The notes beneath the pieces were generated by a model that saw nothing but the letters and a program-made list of their open reading frames with translations, had not been told where the DNA came from and ran no database searches. The position numbers were made by a program, and so were the translations under genes. 24,359 nucleotides of DNA from DASSRQ01 sp035701665. GTDB lineage: Bacteria > Vulcanimicrobiota > Vulcanimicrobiia > Vulcanimicrobiales > Vulcanimicrobiaceae. This document shows, one piece after another, positions 13,984 to 22,325 of the stretch (position 1 is its first letter; every line of letters begins with the position of its first letter). The stretch lies in the NCBI GenBank assembly GCA_035701665.1, contig DASSRQ010000285.1, forward strand, positions 1 through 24,359. Reading direction: 5' to 3'.

Positions 13984-16900
13984 TCAAAGCCGGAAGTGCA
14001 GATTGAACGTCGCTTGGAACGGGATCTTCACGCCGACAAAGCCCGTATTGTTGTTGTTCAGCCAGAACGAGTACGGGTATTGCAGCTGGGGCGGCGGCGA
14101 TGCGTATAGCGAGTTCGGGAAGTAATTGCCTGCCGGATATAAGATGCCCGACGGCAAGTTCGAGTACACGCACACGCTGGGATTGTCCCAGGCGTAGCCC
14201 CGCTGGCCGCAATGGTCCACGACGTCCGTCAGCAGCAGATCCGCCGAGATGTTCTTGCTGAAATCGTATGCGAGGTTTACGTTCAGCGAGACGCGCCATG
14301 GCTGTTTGAAGGTGCCGAGGTTGTCGAAGCTGCCCGTGTACTTATCCGGCAGAAACACCGGCAGCAGCCCGCCGTTCGTGCACGATGCCGGATCCGCCGG
14401 CTGCGCGACTGCGCCCAAGCTCAGCTGCGCGGGACACGTCTCCGGACGGTAACCCGGCCATGAGAGCGGAGCACCGTACGATGCACCCGAGTTGTAGTTG
14501 ATACTCGGGGTTATTGCGAAACGGCCGGTGCGGTAGTTGAGAATCAGCGAGAGTTGATGCGGCGTCTCGTAACCGTTCTCCGCCGACACCGGTCCGGGAA
14601 TAACGTCGTAGGTCGTATAGTACGCGTTGCGATCGAGAAGCTGCTGCGGCGTATTGTTCCAGTACGGATTCACTACGCTGCTCGAACCGCATGCCGGGTC
14701 GGGCGCACCGGCGATGGTGTAACACGGTGCTGGCGCAGCACCCGTTTGCAGCGTTCCGCCGGCGTAGTAGCAGGGACTCGAGGGATTATTCGACGGATTT
14801 TGCGCGCACGTCTTGGTGTAGCCGTTGTAATCCTGAATGTACGAATTCAGGTTGTCGATGACGTTGCGCGACGAATTCGGAAAGTTTTGATACCGGATCC
14901 GCGAGTGCGTATACGTGTACGAAAGCGCGCCGCTCAAACCCTGATTCTCAAAGTCGCCCTTTCGCAGCGCGAGTTCCAGGCCGTACGAGACCTGATGCCC
15001 CACGTTCAGCCCGGACTCTAATCCGGTCAGCGGATCGATAAAGAAGTTCTGCAGTTGGTCGCGCGTGCTCCGGTAGAACGGCGTAATTTTGAAGGAGATG
15101 TCGGTCGCGTGCAGACGCTTTTCCAGCGAGACGTCGTAGTTGTACGAGGTGTCGGGGCGGATGTCGTGCTCGGGCGTCGGAAAGCCGTACGAATAGAAAT
15201 GGCTGCCGATGAAGCTCGCCAGATCTTCCTGCACGGTGTTGTACTGCACCCACGAGCTGTTCTGCGGCCGCGCGTACACACCGAACGAACCGCGCAGCAC
15301 GGTATCAGGATTCATCGTATAGGTGAATCCGAAGCGCGGCTGCCAGCGCGCCGTATCGATCTCACCGCCGCTCTTGTCGACCAGCGGTCCGTAGGCGGCC
15401 TGCGCGAGCGGCACTGTCCCGGACGGGCACGGCCCCAGGCCGCTGCCGGTGCGCATCACCGGCGACGTCGAGGTCGGGCCGAAACAAAACTCGGCGTTGT
15501 AATGCGCGAACCAGAATTGCCGGGCCGGATCGTTTGCGCCGGTATCGCCGAGCAGATAACGGAAGTTTTCAACGCGCACGCCCAAATTGACGTTCAATCT
15601 GTCATTCGGCCGCCACTGGTCGGAAAGCGAGATGCCCGAGAAACGCGGGTGAACTTGGTTTAAATTGGCCTTGAGTCCGCGATCGACGGCGACCCAGTTC
15701 AGTCCGGCCGGCGAGCTCGGAACCCCATTGTTGAAGATGGCGGACCCGCCGATCGCATCGCCGTTGCCGACGGCGAAGTAACAGCCTTCTTGCGTCGTTC
15801 CGGTCGCGTCGTAGCAGTTGTGGTTGGCATCCATCAGCAGCGCAATGGGGCGGCTCGAACTGCTCCCGCTAAAAAAGCCGGCGGAGTAACGCTGCAGATC
15901 GGTCGCCGTGTATACGGCGCTTCCGGTCAGCAGATGTTTCTCTGAAAGCTGATCCGTAAAGCTGATATTCGCGCCGTACGTGTGGTTAGGAATCTCGTAG
16001 TCGGCGAGCTCGGCGCCGTACAGCGGCTGCGCGGCGCTGTTCGGCCCATAGATAAACCAGTTGGAATACAAACTGTAGCCGTAAACGCGCACGAAGGCAT
16101 TTTGGCTGAACGCGTGCTGGTACTGCAGCTTCGCAATAGCGACCCCGTTGTCGTTCGCATCGCGCTGGTCCACCGGCAGCACGGTGTTGTTGAATTCCCG
16201 TTGCGTCGGGCTGCTGTTAAAGAAATAGGGGGCCAGCTGCGCTTGCTGTACCGGTTGCATCAGCGCACCCTTGTAGAGGTAGGCGTCGTCCCAGAACAGC
16301 GGGCTTGCAAACAGGTACGAATCGAGATTCTGCCCGAGGTCGTTCGCGCTGCTGTAATAGTTGGCCATGACCTCGCTGGTCATCCAAAGCATCTGGACGT
16401 CGTCGCGCAGCCCGTTGCCGTGCGGAAAGGCGAAGTGCAGATTGACTAAATTGTCGCGCTGCTGCGTGTATGCCAGCCCGTAGCCGATACCCGGCCCGAA
16501 CAGCTGCTTGGGATCCAGAACGTTGTCGCTTGCGCCAAAAAACGTCCCGTCGCCCGTGAACACGAAGCCGTTCTGACCGGGGACGGCATTGACCGGATAA
16601 AAGAACCACGACGATGCCGGGCCGCCCTGGTTGTCGTCGACCCAGTGATATGCCTGATCGGCACCGCCCAGGCCCACGTAATAGCTGAACGTGCGGTTCG
16701 GATTCGATCCGCCGGCTTCGGCAGAAAACTTATGATAGAACGCCGGCACGCCCAGCCCCATGTCGATGTTGCCGAATCCGGGATACGTACCGGTCTTTAC
16801 GACCTGATTGATAAAACCGGCGATGCCCTGCGCGTCGGCGCTCGCGGGCGTGCCGCCGGTGTACACTTGCAACTCTTGCTGCCCCAAACTGCTGAGCATC

Positions 16901-17526
16901 GTCTGCGGCGCGTTGTCGTACACGCGGTTGACGGGAATGCCGTCGAGTTCGTAGCCGATTTGATCGATGTCGCCGCCGCGGATGTGCACGGTTTGAAACC
17001 AGCCTTGCTCGCCGGCGTCGAGGTTTACGCCCGGAATCGATGCGATGGCGCCGTACGCGTTGCTCAATCCGCCCGGGCCGATGAGCGACTGCGCCGCGGC
17101 GGCGTTTGTCGCGTTAACCGAATACACGTCGCTGGTCGTGCCGGGTTTTACCAAGTTCGATGCACGGCTTTGCACGTTCGCGATCGTTTTCAACGACGGA
17201 ATCATTGCGAGATTCACCGTCTGCACTTGGTCGGCGAAGATGGAAACGCCGGGCCTGGAGAACGCGTCGTATCCCGTCTTGTTCAGACTGATCGTATACG
17301 AGTCGGGCGCAAGCGAAAGAAAGCTGTATGCGCCGTTCGCATCGGAGATTGTCGTCGCACTCTGCGATGGTGCGGAAATCGTCACGGCAACGCCGGCGAT
17401 CGGGGCCTGCGAATTCGCGTCGGTAATACGGCCGGTAACGCCGCCGGTCGTTCCCGCCGTTGCGGGCGCCGGAAGCAGTGAGAACGCGAAAAGCACGGCA
17501 AAAACAAAAGCGGCTATCGATCTCAT
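13984..17526 (-). CDS. TonB-dependent outer-membrane receptor with N-terminal carboxypeptidase-regulatory-like domain
   Basis: This protein has 1180 residues. A signal peptide (cleavage after about residue 24, PATA-G) precedes a carboxypeptidase-regulatory-like domain (about 28-110, GVTGRITDANSQAPIAGVAV). A plug domain follows (about 120-255, with VHIRGGDIDQIGYELDG and INQVVKTG), then a large beta-barrel ending in the aromatic-rich FNLHFRL. The layout is that of Oar-like TonB receptors, which import large or complex substrates across the outer membrane; the cargo is unknown. All twelve cysteines lie in six local pairs 11-19 residues apart, all in the barrel half, probably as disulfides in surface loops. 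No clear TonB box was found. It lies 39 bases after an unknown gene, itself abutting an Ldh-family dehydrogenase, so a shared transcript is likely. The start ATG 17526 has a weak ribosome site. Confidence 0.94.
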   Translation of the reverse strand: MRSIAAFVFAVLFAFSLLPAPATAGTTGGVTGRITDANSQAPIAGVAVTISAPSQSATTISDANGAYSFLSLAPDSYTISLNKTGYDAFSRPGVSIFADQVQTVNLAMIPSLKTIANVQSRASNLVKPGTTSDVYSVNATNAAAAQSLIGPGGLSNAYGAIASIPGVNLDAGEQGWFQTVHIRGGDIDQIGYELDGIPVNRVYDNAPQTMLSSLGQQELQVYTGGTPASADAQGIAGFINQVVKTGTYPGFGNIDMGLGVPAFYHKFSAEAGGSNPNRTFSYYVGLGGADQAYHWVDDNQGGPASSWFFYPVNAVPGQNGFVFTGDGTFFGASDNVLDPKQLFGPGIGYGLAYTQQRDNLVNLHFAFPHGNGLRDDVQMLWMTSEVMANYYSSANDLGQNLDSYLFASPLFWDDAYLYKGALMQPVQQAQLAPYFFNSSPTQREFNNTVLPVDQRDANDNGVAIAKLQYQHAFSQNAFVRVYGYSLYSNWFIYGPNSAAQPLYGAELADYEIPNHTYGANISFTDQLSEKHLLTGSAVYTATDLQRYSAGFFSGSSSSRPIALLMDANHNCYDATGTTQEGCYFAVGNGDAIGGSAIFNNGVPSSPAGLNWVAVDRGLKANLNQVHPRFSGISLSDQWRPNDRLNVNLGVRVENFRYLLGDTGANDPARQFWFAHYNAEFCFGPTSTSPVMRTGSGLGPCPSGTVPLAQAAYGPLVDKSGGEIDTARWQPRFGFTYTMNPDTVLRGSFGVYARPQNSSWVQYNTVQEDLASFIGSHFYSYGFPTPEHDIRPDTSYNYDVSLEKRLHATDISFKITPFYRSTRDQLQNFFIDPLTGLESGLNVGHQVSYGLELALRKGDFENQGLSGALSYTYTHSRIRYQNFPNSSRNVIDNLNSYIQDYNGYTKTCAQNPSNNPSSPCYYAGGTLQTGAAPAPCYTIAGAPDPACGSSSVVNPYWNNTPQQLLDRNAYYTTYDVIPGPVSAENGYETPHQLSLILNYRTGRFAITPSINYNSGASYGAPLSWPGYRPETCPAQLSLGAVAQPADPASCTNGGLLPVFLPDKYTGSFDNLGTFKQPWRVSLNVNLAYDFSKNISADLLLTDVVDHCGQRGYAWDNPSVCVYSNLPSGILYPAGNYFPNSLYASPPPQLQYPYSFWLNNNNTGFVGVKIPFQATFNLHFRL

Positions 17527-17565
17527 GCCGCTTTGTTATCCAGGTTACAAAAGGATTACTGCCTA

Positions 17566-18021
17566 CTAACTGACATAGCTAATCTCGACCGGGAACCCCG
17601 CTTCTTCCGCCCGTTCGAGGACGGAAAATACCGCGTCGAGTTCGTCTTCAATGGAGACGATTTCGCGGGCGCTCACGCCCACCGGCGCCGCGTTCTCCCA
17701 GAGGATGCGCCGGGCCGTCTCGAGCGCTGCCCGCACCCGCTGCGGGGTGGATTCGAGGACCGCCCAATCGTCCAGTGAGGCGGCCGGAACGACGCGCCAG
17801 CCGCGCCCCCATTGGAGATCGTCTTCGTCGAAAAAGGCGTGCGGGATGGCCGCAAGCAGGTCGAGTGCTTCGCGCTCGTCGGCGCGCAGCGACAGGCCTG
17901 CTTCGGCCAAACGCACGATGTAGCGGAAAAAAGACGCGTTGCCGACGGTGTAGGTGCCCGCAGGCGAAGCCACACTGATATGGACTCCGGCCCCGGACGC
18001 ATCACCGTTCATGAACTGCAT
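17566..18021 (-). CDS. Unknown conserved-looking protein between dehydrogenase and TonB receptor
   Basis: This is a 151-residue acidic, soluble protein without signal peptide or membrane segment. I do not recognise a family. It shows an N-terminal strand-rich stretch (VHISVASPAGTYTVGN), a central FFDEDDLQWGRGW segment and a long C-terminal helix (SIEDELDAVFSVLERAEEAG) ending in EISYVS. The first ATG, 18021, directly abuts the dehydrogenase stop (TGAATG), so translation is probably coupled; ATG 18012 is an alternative. High-GC codon use and tight packing support a real gene. Its role may be linked to the hydroxyacid dehydrogenase or to the receptor downstream. Confidence 0.72.
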   Translation of the reverse strand: MQFMNGDASGAGVHISVASPAGTYTVGNASFFRYIVRLAEAGLSLRADEREALDLLAAIPHAFFDEDDLQWGRGWRVVPAASLDDWAVLESTPQRVRAALETARRILWENAAPVGVSAREIVSIEDELDAVFSVLERAEEAGFPVEISYVS

Positions 18022-19113
18022 TCAGCGGCTTAATTCGAAGGGGATCCCCAATTCGCCCGCCAGCTTCTCCAGGCCGTCCCAGACCTTTACGTGCACCGGA
18101 ACGCCGTTTTCGCGGTGGTAGCCGGTCTTCTCGAACTCGGGCTCGCCCGCCACGTAGATGCGGTCCTGGCCCGGCACCTTGGCGCTGTCCTTGAACGAAC
18201 GCAGCTGGCGATCCATGTCCGCCTTGAACTCGGCGGCATCGCGGAACGCATCGACGCGGAACGCACCGAACCAGTGCGAGATCGCGCCTTCCATCGTGTC
18301 CGTCACGAGCGGCAGGCCCGTGCCGAACTTCCCGCCCGAAAGAACGCCGCACAGAATATCGACGAGTAGTCCCAGCCCGAAGCCTTTGTGGCCGCCGTTG
18401 TCCGTGCCGAATCCGCCGAGCGGGAGCAGCGCGCCGCGCAGTGCTTCGTCCGGATCGTGCGTCGGATTGCCTTGCGCGTCGATCGCCCAGCCGTCTTTGA
18501 GCGGAAGATTCTTGCGCTTATAGACTTCGAGTTTGCCTTTCGGCACCGTCGTCGTTGCGAAGTCGAGAACGAACGCCGGCTCTTTGTCCGCTGGAATCGC
18601 GTACGCGAGCGGATTGGTGCCGAGCATCACATCGCGGCCGAACGTCGGCGCGCCGTAACGCACGGAGTTGGTCGACGCCATGCCGATCATATCTTCCGGC
18701 AGCGCGAGCATCGCGTAATAGCCGGCGATGCCGTAATGGTTCGAGTTGCGCACCGCGCCGAACGCCGCGCCCGTTTTGCGCGCTTTCTCGATTACTTTTT
18801 GCATCGCGAGCTTTCCGACCGGATGCCCCAAGCCGTTGTCGGCGTCGTACAGCACGGACGTATCGGTTTCGCGAACGATCTCGTAGTTCGGTTTCGCTTT
18901 GAGTTTGCCGTTGCGGATGCGGCTGACGTAGTACGACTCCAAACGCGCGATGCCGTGCGATTCGATGCCGCGCAGATCCGCCGCGGTCAACACGTCGGCG
19001 ACTACGGCTGCGTGTTCCGGTGCGACTTCAACGTTTTCGAGCACGGCGGCGATGAACGATTTCAACCGTTCTTCGGTCGAGAGGCGGTATTCAACAGTGG
19101 CGGCGTCAGCCAA
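18022..19113 (-). CDS. Ldh-family NAD(P)-dependent 2-hydroxyacid (malate/L-lactate) dehydrogenase
   Basis: This 363-residue cytoplasmic oxidoreductase belongs to the malate/lactate/ureidoglycolate dehydrogenase family (COG2055-type). It is distinct from classical Rossmann lactate dehydrogenases. Family motifs are LRGIESHGIARL (48-58, with Ser52-His53), RNSNHYGIAGYY (122-133, with His126), GTNPLAYA (165-172) and NGGHKGFGLG (239-248). Family members interconvert 2-hydroxy and 2-oxo acids such as malate, lactate, sulfolactate or ureidoglycolate; the substrate cannot be set here. The start is a TTG at 19113 with GGAGAAG eight bases upstream. It is first in a run with an unknown gene and a TonB receptor, and is divergent from a glycolate-oxidase-like iron-sulfur subunit, another 2-hydroxyacid enzyme. 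Confidence 0.92.
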   Translation of the reverse strand: MADAATVEYRLSTEERLKSFIAAVLENVEVAPEHAAVVADVLTAADLRGIESHGIARLESYYVSRIRNGKLKAKPNYEIVRETDTSVLYDADNGLGHPVGKLAMQKVIEKARKTGAAFGAVRNSNHYGIAGYYAMLALPEDMIGMASTNSVRYGAPTFGRDVMLGTNPLAYAIPADKEPAFVLDFATTTVPKGKLEVYKRKNLPLKDGWAIDAQGNPTHDPDEALRGALLPLGGFGTDNGGHKGFGLGLLVDILCGVLSGGKFGTGLPLVTDTMEGAISHWFGAFRVDAFRDAAEFKADMDRQLRSFKDSAKVPGQDRIYVAGEPEFEKTGYHRENGVPVHVKVWDGLEKLAGELGIPFELSR

Positions 19114-19199
19114 GATTTCTTCTCCTTACGGCGTGCGCGAGATCTTCTTTGTAGGCCGGATAAATGCTTGTGGTTTTCGCTGGTCGAACGGGCGTTTGG

Positions 19200-20477
19200 A
19201 TGATCGAGGCGTCGGAATACAACAAGTGCGTGCGCTGCGGCCTTTGCCTGCCTACCTGCCCGACGTACCTGGAAACTATGACAGAAACGTCGGGACCCCG
19301 CGGCAGAATAAGTCTGATTCGCGCGGTCGACGAGGGCGCGCTCGATCTGCTCTCGCCGGGCTTCGTGCATCAAATGTCGGAGTGCTTGGATTGCCGGGCA
19401 TGCGCCGCGGTCTGCCCCAGCGGCGTCCAGTACGGCAACCTCGTGGAGGGCGCCCGGGCCGCAATCGCCCACGCGCAAGCACCCCAGCGCGCTCCGGCGC
19501 GATCGGCGGGGCGTTCGTTCGTCTTCAACGTGCTGTTCGGCAACCTTTGGATGATGCGGCTGCTTGCTGCTCTGCTGCGGTTTGCACAGCAGACCGGACT
19601 GCAAGATCTTGCGCGCCGCATCGGCATCGTCAAACTCCTGGGCCTGGGCGATGCCGAAGCGATTGCGCCGCCGTTCAGCAAGAGCTTTTTCGTTCCGCAC
19701 GATCAGCGGATTACCGCGAAGACCGAACGCGCGGTGGTAATGCTGCATGCGGGCTGCGTCATGCAAGTGGCGTTTTCCGCGTGGCACGAAGCGACGGTGC
19801 GCGTGCTGCAGCGGAACGGATTTTCTATAACCGTTCCGTCGGATCAGGGTTGCTGCGGCGCGATCGCGGTACATGCCGGCGAAGACGAAACGGGCCGCGC
19901 GTTCGCGCGCAAAAACATCGCGTCTTTCGAACGATCCGGCGCCGAGTATTACATCGTAAACGCGGCGGGGTGCGGGTCCGCGCTCAAAGAGTACGGGCAT
20001 CTGCTCAAAGACGACGCGCAGTGGGCGCAGCGCGCCGCGGCGTTCTCAGCCAAGGTGCGCGACGTGCTCGAGTTTCTCGACGAACAGGGACTCGCGGAAG
20101 CCCCGGGTCCGCTGAGCGCAACGGTGACGTATCAGGACGCGTGCCACCTCGCGCACGCCCAGCGCGTCACGTCGGCACCGCGCCGTTTGCTCGCGCAGAT
20201 TCCCGGCATCACGCTTCGCGAAATGCACGAGAGTTCGGTGTGCTGCGGAAGCGCCGGCATTTACAACCTGACCCAGCCCGAGATGGCGGACCGGTTAGGG
20301 AAGCGCAAAGCGCAAAACGTTATAGCCGCTGATGCGGACGTGGTGACGACGGCGAATCCGGGATGCGCGTTACAGATGCAGTCGCACCTGCGTAAAGCGC
20401 AGAGCGATCTGCCGGTCCGTCACGTTATCGAAGTATTGGATGCGGCATACGCCGCAAAATCAAAAGGCCGCGGTTAA
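19200..20477 (+). CDS. glcF: Glycolate-oxidase iron-sulfur subunit-like (GlcF) protein
   Basis: This 425-residue protein carries two 4Fe-4S sites near the N-terminus, CVRCGLCLPTCP (Cys10, 13, 16, 20) and CLDCRACAAVCP (Cys62, 65, 68, 72). These are followed by two CCG-type domains: HAGCVMQ with QGCCGAI, and DACHLAH with SVCCGSAG. This is the arrangement of GlcF and of HdrB-like electron-transfer subunits. GlcF passes electrons from the FAD subunits (GlcD/GlcE) to the respiratory chain during oxidation of glycolate or D-lactate. No FAD subunit is in the window, so the partner must be elsewhere or different. ATG 19200 is preferred to ATG 19164: the 12 extra codons have atypical AT-ending codon use. 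Neither start has a clear Shine-Dalgarno. The 3' end overlaps the convergent STAS gene by 18 bases. Confidence 0.88.
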   Translation: MIEASEYNKCVRCGLCLPTCPTYLETMTETSGPRGRISLIRAVDEGALDLLSPGFVHQMSECLDCRACAAVCPSGVQYGNLVEGARAAIAHAQAPQRAPARSAGRSFVFNVLFGNLWMMRLLAALLRFAQQTGLQDLARRIGIVKLLGLGDAEAIAPPFSKSFFVPHDQRITAKTERAVVMLHAGCVMQVAFSAWHEATVRVLQRNGFSITVPSDQGCCGAIAVHAGEDETGRAFARKNIASFERSGAEYYIVNAAGCGSALKEYGHLLKDDAQWAQRAAAFSAKVRDVLEFLDEQGLAEAPGPLSATVTYQDACHLAHAQRVTSAPRRLLAQIPGITLREMHESSVCCGSAGIYNLTQPEMADRLGKRKAQNVIAADADVVTTANPGCALQMQSHLRKAQSDLPVRHVIEVLDAAYAAKSKGRG

Positions 20478-20834
20478 GCGATCGCGATCGTCGAGCGCCG
20501 CCTCGATGGAGTTGTAGACCGAAAGCACCGTCATGAGTCCCGTAATGGAAAAGAGGCGCTGAATCGGGCCGTCGTTCACGATGATCCGCAGGCGTCCGCC
20601 GTGTTCGTGCGCGCGTTTGTGCGCGCCGATCAGCGCGCCCAGGCCCGTGGAATCGAGATATTCGAGCATCGAGCAATCGACGATGATGTCGTGCTTGCCT
20701 TCGTCGGCCGCTTCGATCAGCGCAGCGCGCACCGACGGCGCCGTCGCCATATCCAAACTGCCGCGCAGCCGGTAAACCATGGCATCGCCGTTGTGTTCGG
20801 ATTTTATCTCAACCGATAATGCATCGTGCGACAT
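20460..20834 (-). CDS. STAS-domain anti-sigma factor antagonist (RsbV/SpoIIAA-like)
   Basis: This 124-residue protein is a single STAS domain. The signature YLDSTGLGAL (59-68) places the phospho-accepting serine at Ser62. When dephosphorylated by a PP2C phosphatase, such proteins bind the anti-sigma kinase and free the sigma factor; the kinase reverses this by phosphorylating the serine. It is the last gene of a four-gene same-strand run, ten bases after the DUF1835 gene, with an excellent GGGGGAG four bases before ATG 20834. The two PP2C-kinase fusions in the window are candidate partners, though this is inference. Its stop lies inside the 3' end of the convergent GlcF gene. Confidence 0.93.
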   Translation of the reverse strand: MSHDALSVEIKSEHNGDAMVYRLRGSLDMATAPSVRAALIEAADEGKHDIIVDCSMLEYLDSTGLGALIGAHKRAHEHGGRLRIIVNDGPIQRLFSITGLMTVLSVYNSIEAALDDRDRLTAAF

Positions 20835-20844
20835 TGTGCTCCCC

Positions 20845-21795
20845 CTAGACTTGGACGGTACTACTCCACGCGGTCAGCGTTTCATGCTGTTCGTCCCAAC
20901 GCCAATGCTTTCCGCTGCGCAGGTGCGTACCGCCTATCCAGCGATCCAAGGGCTGGTGCTCGAGCCAATCCGCGTCGCCCGCTAAAATCCTTCGTCCGAG
21001 CACGGTAACTTCGTAGCCGTGCTCCAAGAGTGCAAGCAAGGGTGCAGGCGGCGAACATAGATCGTCGATCGTTGCGAAGCACGCGGAATCGCCCATGAAC
21101 GAGGCTTCTTCCCGCGCCTGCGAACGCTTGAACAGCTCTTCCTTTCGCCGTGCACCCTGCGCGCACGCTTCGAGAACGTGTCTTTGCGAACGCGACAGAC
21201 CGCCGGCGGCATCGGGAAACTCTTCGCACAACCGCCGCAGCGCGTCTCGCATAAAGGGCAGTCCCGGATACTTTTCGCTCAAACTGCCGGCAAGCGCATC
21301 GGGGTCGCCATTCGTAAACGCTTGCCATGCGCGCGCGGCGGCGCGCGCGGTTGCATCGGTCAAAAACTTGCGTTTGGGATAAAGCGCAATCAATTCGTCG
21401 GGTGAAAGCATCCCGAGGTACTGTTCGGAATGGATCAGTTCCACGCGTCCCGCGCCCAAGTTGCGTTCGCGCAGCACGTGGAGAATTTGCAATAACTGCA
21501 ATTGATCGTAGAGATCGTGCTCGAACCACAAAACGATCTCGTCGAACGATCCCGCTTCGTCGATAAGGGCATCGCGCTTTTCGAAGTCGCGATGAATACG
21601 GATGGCGTTGCCGTATCCGCGCGATGCGAGATAGTCCGCGCGTACGCGGCTGAGATTGGCAAGCGGCAGCGTACCCGGAACGGGCCCTTCGTGCAGCACG
21701 TCTTTCCACGCAAGGTGCGTGCCGAGCAGCCCGCTCTTCTTCCACGTGTAAAGAACGGAGTCGCCGTTGGTAATGTGAAGGCTGTTGACGCTCAC
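20845..21795 (-). CDS. DUF1835-domain protein
   Basis: This 316-residue soluble protein begins with the DUF1835 signature: LHITNGDSVLYTWKKSGL, then WKDVLHEGPVPG, and later VLWFEHDLYDQLQLLQIL and HSEQYLG. The family's function is unknown. The C-terminal half (about 200-316) looks like the alpha-helical plus strand domain often joined to it, with a tryptophan-rich end (WIGGTHL and WRWDEQHE). The GTG start at 21795 has a weak AAAG ribosome site. It lies 25 bases after the small secreted-protein gene and ten before the STAS gene. The pairing with STAS suggests a link to stress signalling, but this is inference from position only. Confidence 0.85.
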   Translation of the reverse strand: MSVNSLHITNGDSVLYTWKKSGLLGTHLAWKDVLHEGPVPGTLPLANLSRVRADYLASRGYGNAIRIHRDFEKRDALIDEAGSFDEIVLWFEHDLYDQLQLLQILHVLRERNLGAGRVELIHSEQYLGMLSPDELIALYPKRKFLTDATARAAARAWQAFTNGDPDALAGSLSEKYPGLPFMRDALRRLCEEFPDAAGGLSRSQRHVLEACAQGARRKEELFKRSQAREEASFMGDSACFATIDDLCSPPAPLLALLEHGYEVTVLGRRILAGDADWLEHQPLDRWIGGTHLRSGKHWRWDEQHETLTAWSSTVQV

Positions 21796-21820
21796 GGCTT
21801 TCGCGCTACGCAGTTACGCA

Positions 21821-22288
21821 CTAAGCACAGATCGATTGAATTGCATCGGAAATAGCGGGCTCGATCGCATCGGACGCCTTGTGTGTAAACACGAAGGTGT
21901 AAGTGCGCCCGCCGACTAGCGATAAATGGTACACCTGCGAAATTGTTAGACCGTTTGGAAAACTAAGTTTGGCCTCGAGGCGCCAGCCCGGCAGTTTACC
22001 CCGGCACGTTGATTCTGCACGGGAAACGGTAATGTCGCGGTCAGCGGAAAGCTCGGCGATTGCTGCCCGGACTTCCGACGGGAGATCCGCTTGACGCCCA
22101 GCCGGTCGAGAAGTAACCGCGAGATTTTCACCGTTACCATTCTTGCCGAACCCCGGTGATAGCCAAATAGCGTCCGGACCGTCCGGCGGCAGATCTTTTC
22201 CCTCCGTCCATCCCTGCGGCGGCACAAACGAATGAGGGACTAACGGCGCCGAATTCAATACGACGGACAACAACACAGCGAGAATCAA
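21821..22288 (-). CDS. Small secreted protein of unknown function
   Basis: This protein has 155 residues from the TTG at 22288, chosen because GGAGG lies eight bases upstream and because it gives a short hydrophobic signal (ILAVLLSVVLNSA). The longer in-frame form adds 36 residues with no signal character. The mature part (PQGWTEGKDLPPDGPDAIWL, then GNGENLAVTSRP, then ISQVYHLSLVGGRTYTFVFTHKA and a C-terminal SICA) loosely recalls the PsbP/DcrB-like fold of small lipoprotein-like domains, but I do not claim membership. Its two cysteines (STCRG and SICA) could form one disulfide. The neighbours are an alpha/beta hydrolase upstream and DUF1835/STAS downstream. Confidence 0.72.
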   Translation of the reverse strand: MILAVLLSVVLNSAPLVPHSFVPPQGWTEGKDLPPDGPDAIWLSPGFGKNGNGENLAVTSRPAGRQADLPSEVRAAIAELSADRDITVSRAESTCRGKLPGWRLEAKLSFPNGLTISQVYHLSLVGGRTYTFVFTHKASDAIEPAISDAIQSICA

Positions 22289-22296
22289 AGATCCGC

Positions 22297-22301
22297 CCTC
22301 C
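22297..22301 (-). promoter_or_regulatory. Ribosome binding site fixing the TTG start of the secreted protein
   Basis: GGAGG on the minus strand, eight bases before TTG 22288, is the only good Shine-Dalgarno near the gene's 5' end and matches the position where a signal peptide begins. Confidence 0.6.
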
Positions 22302-22325
22302 AATACGCCGCTTACTTCCGCCGGA

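Noticed and set aside
18950..20332. Plus-strand 460-codon frame overlapping the dehydrogenase and GlcF genes
   Set aside because: It crosses two real genes in another frame, is extremely Arg-rich and has no motif, while GlcF cysteine clusters are exact in the neighbouring frame.
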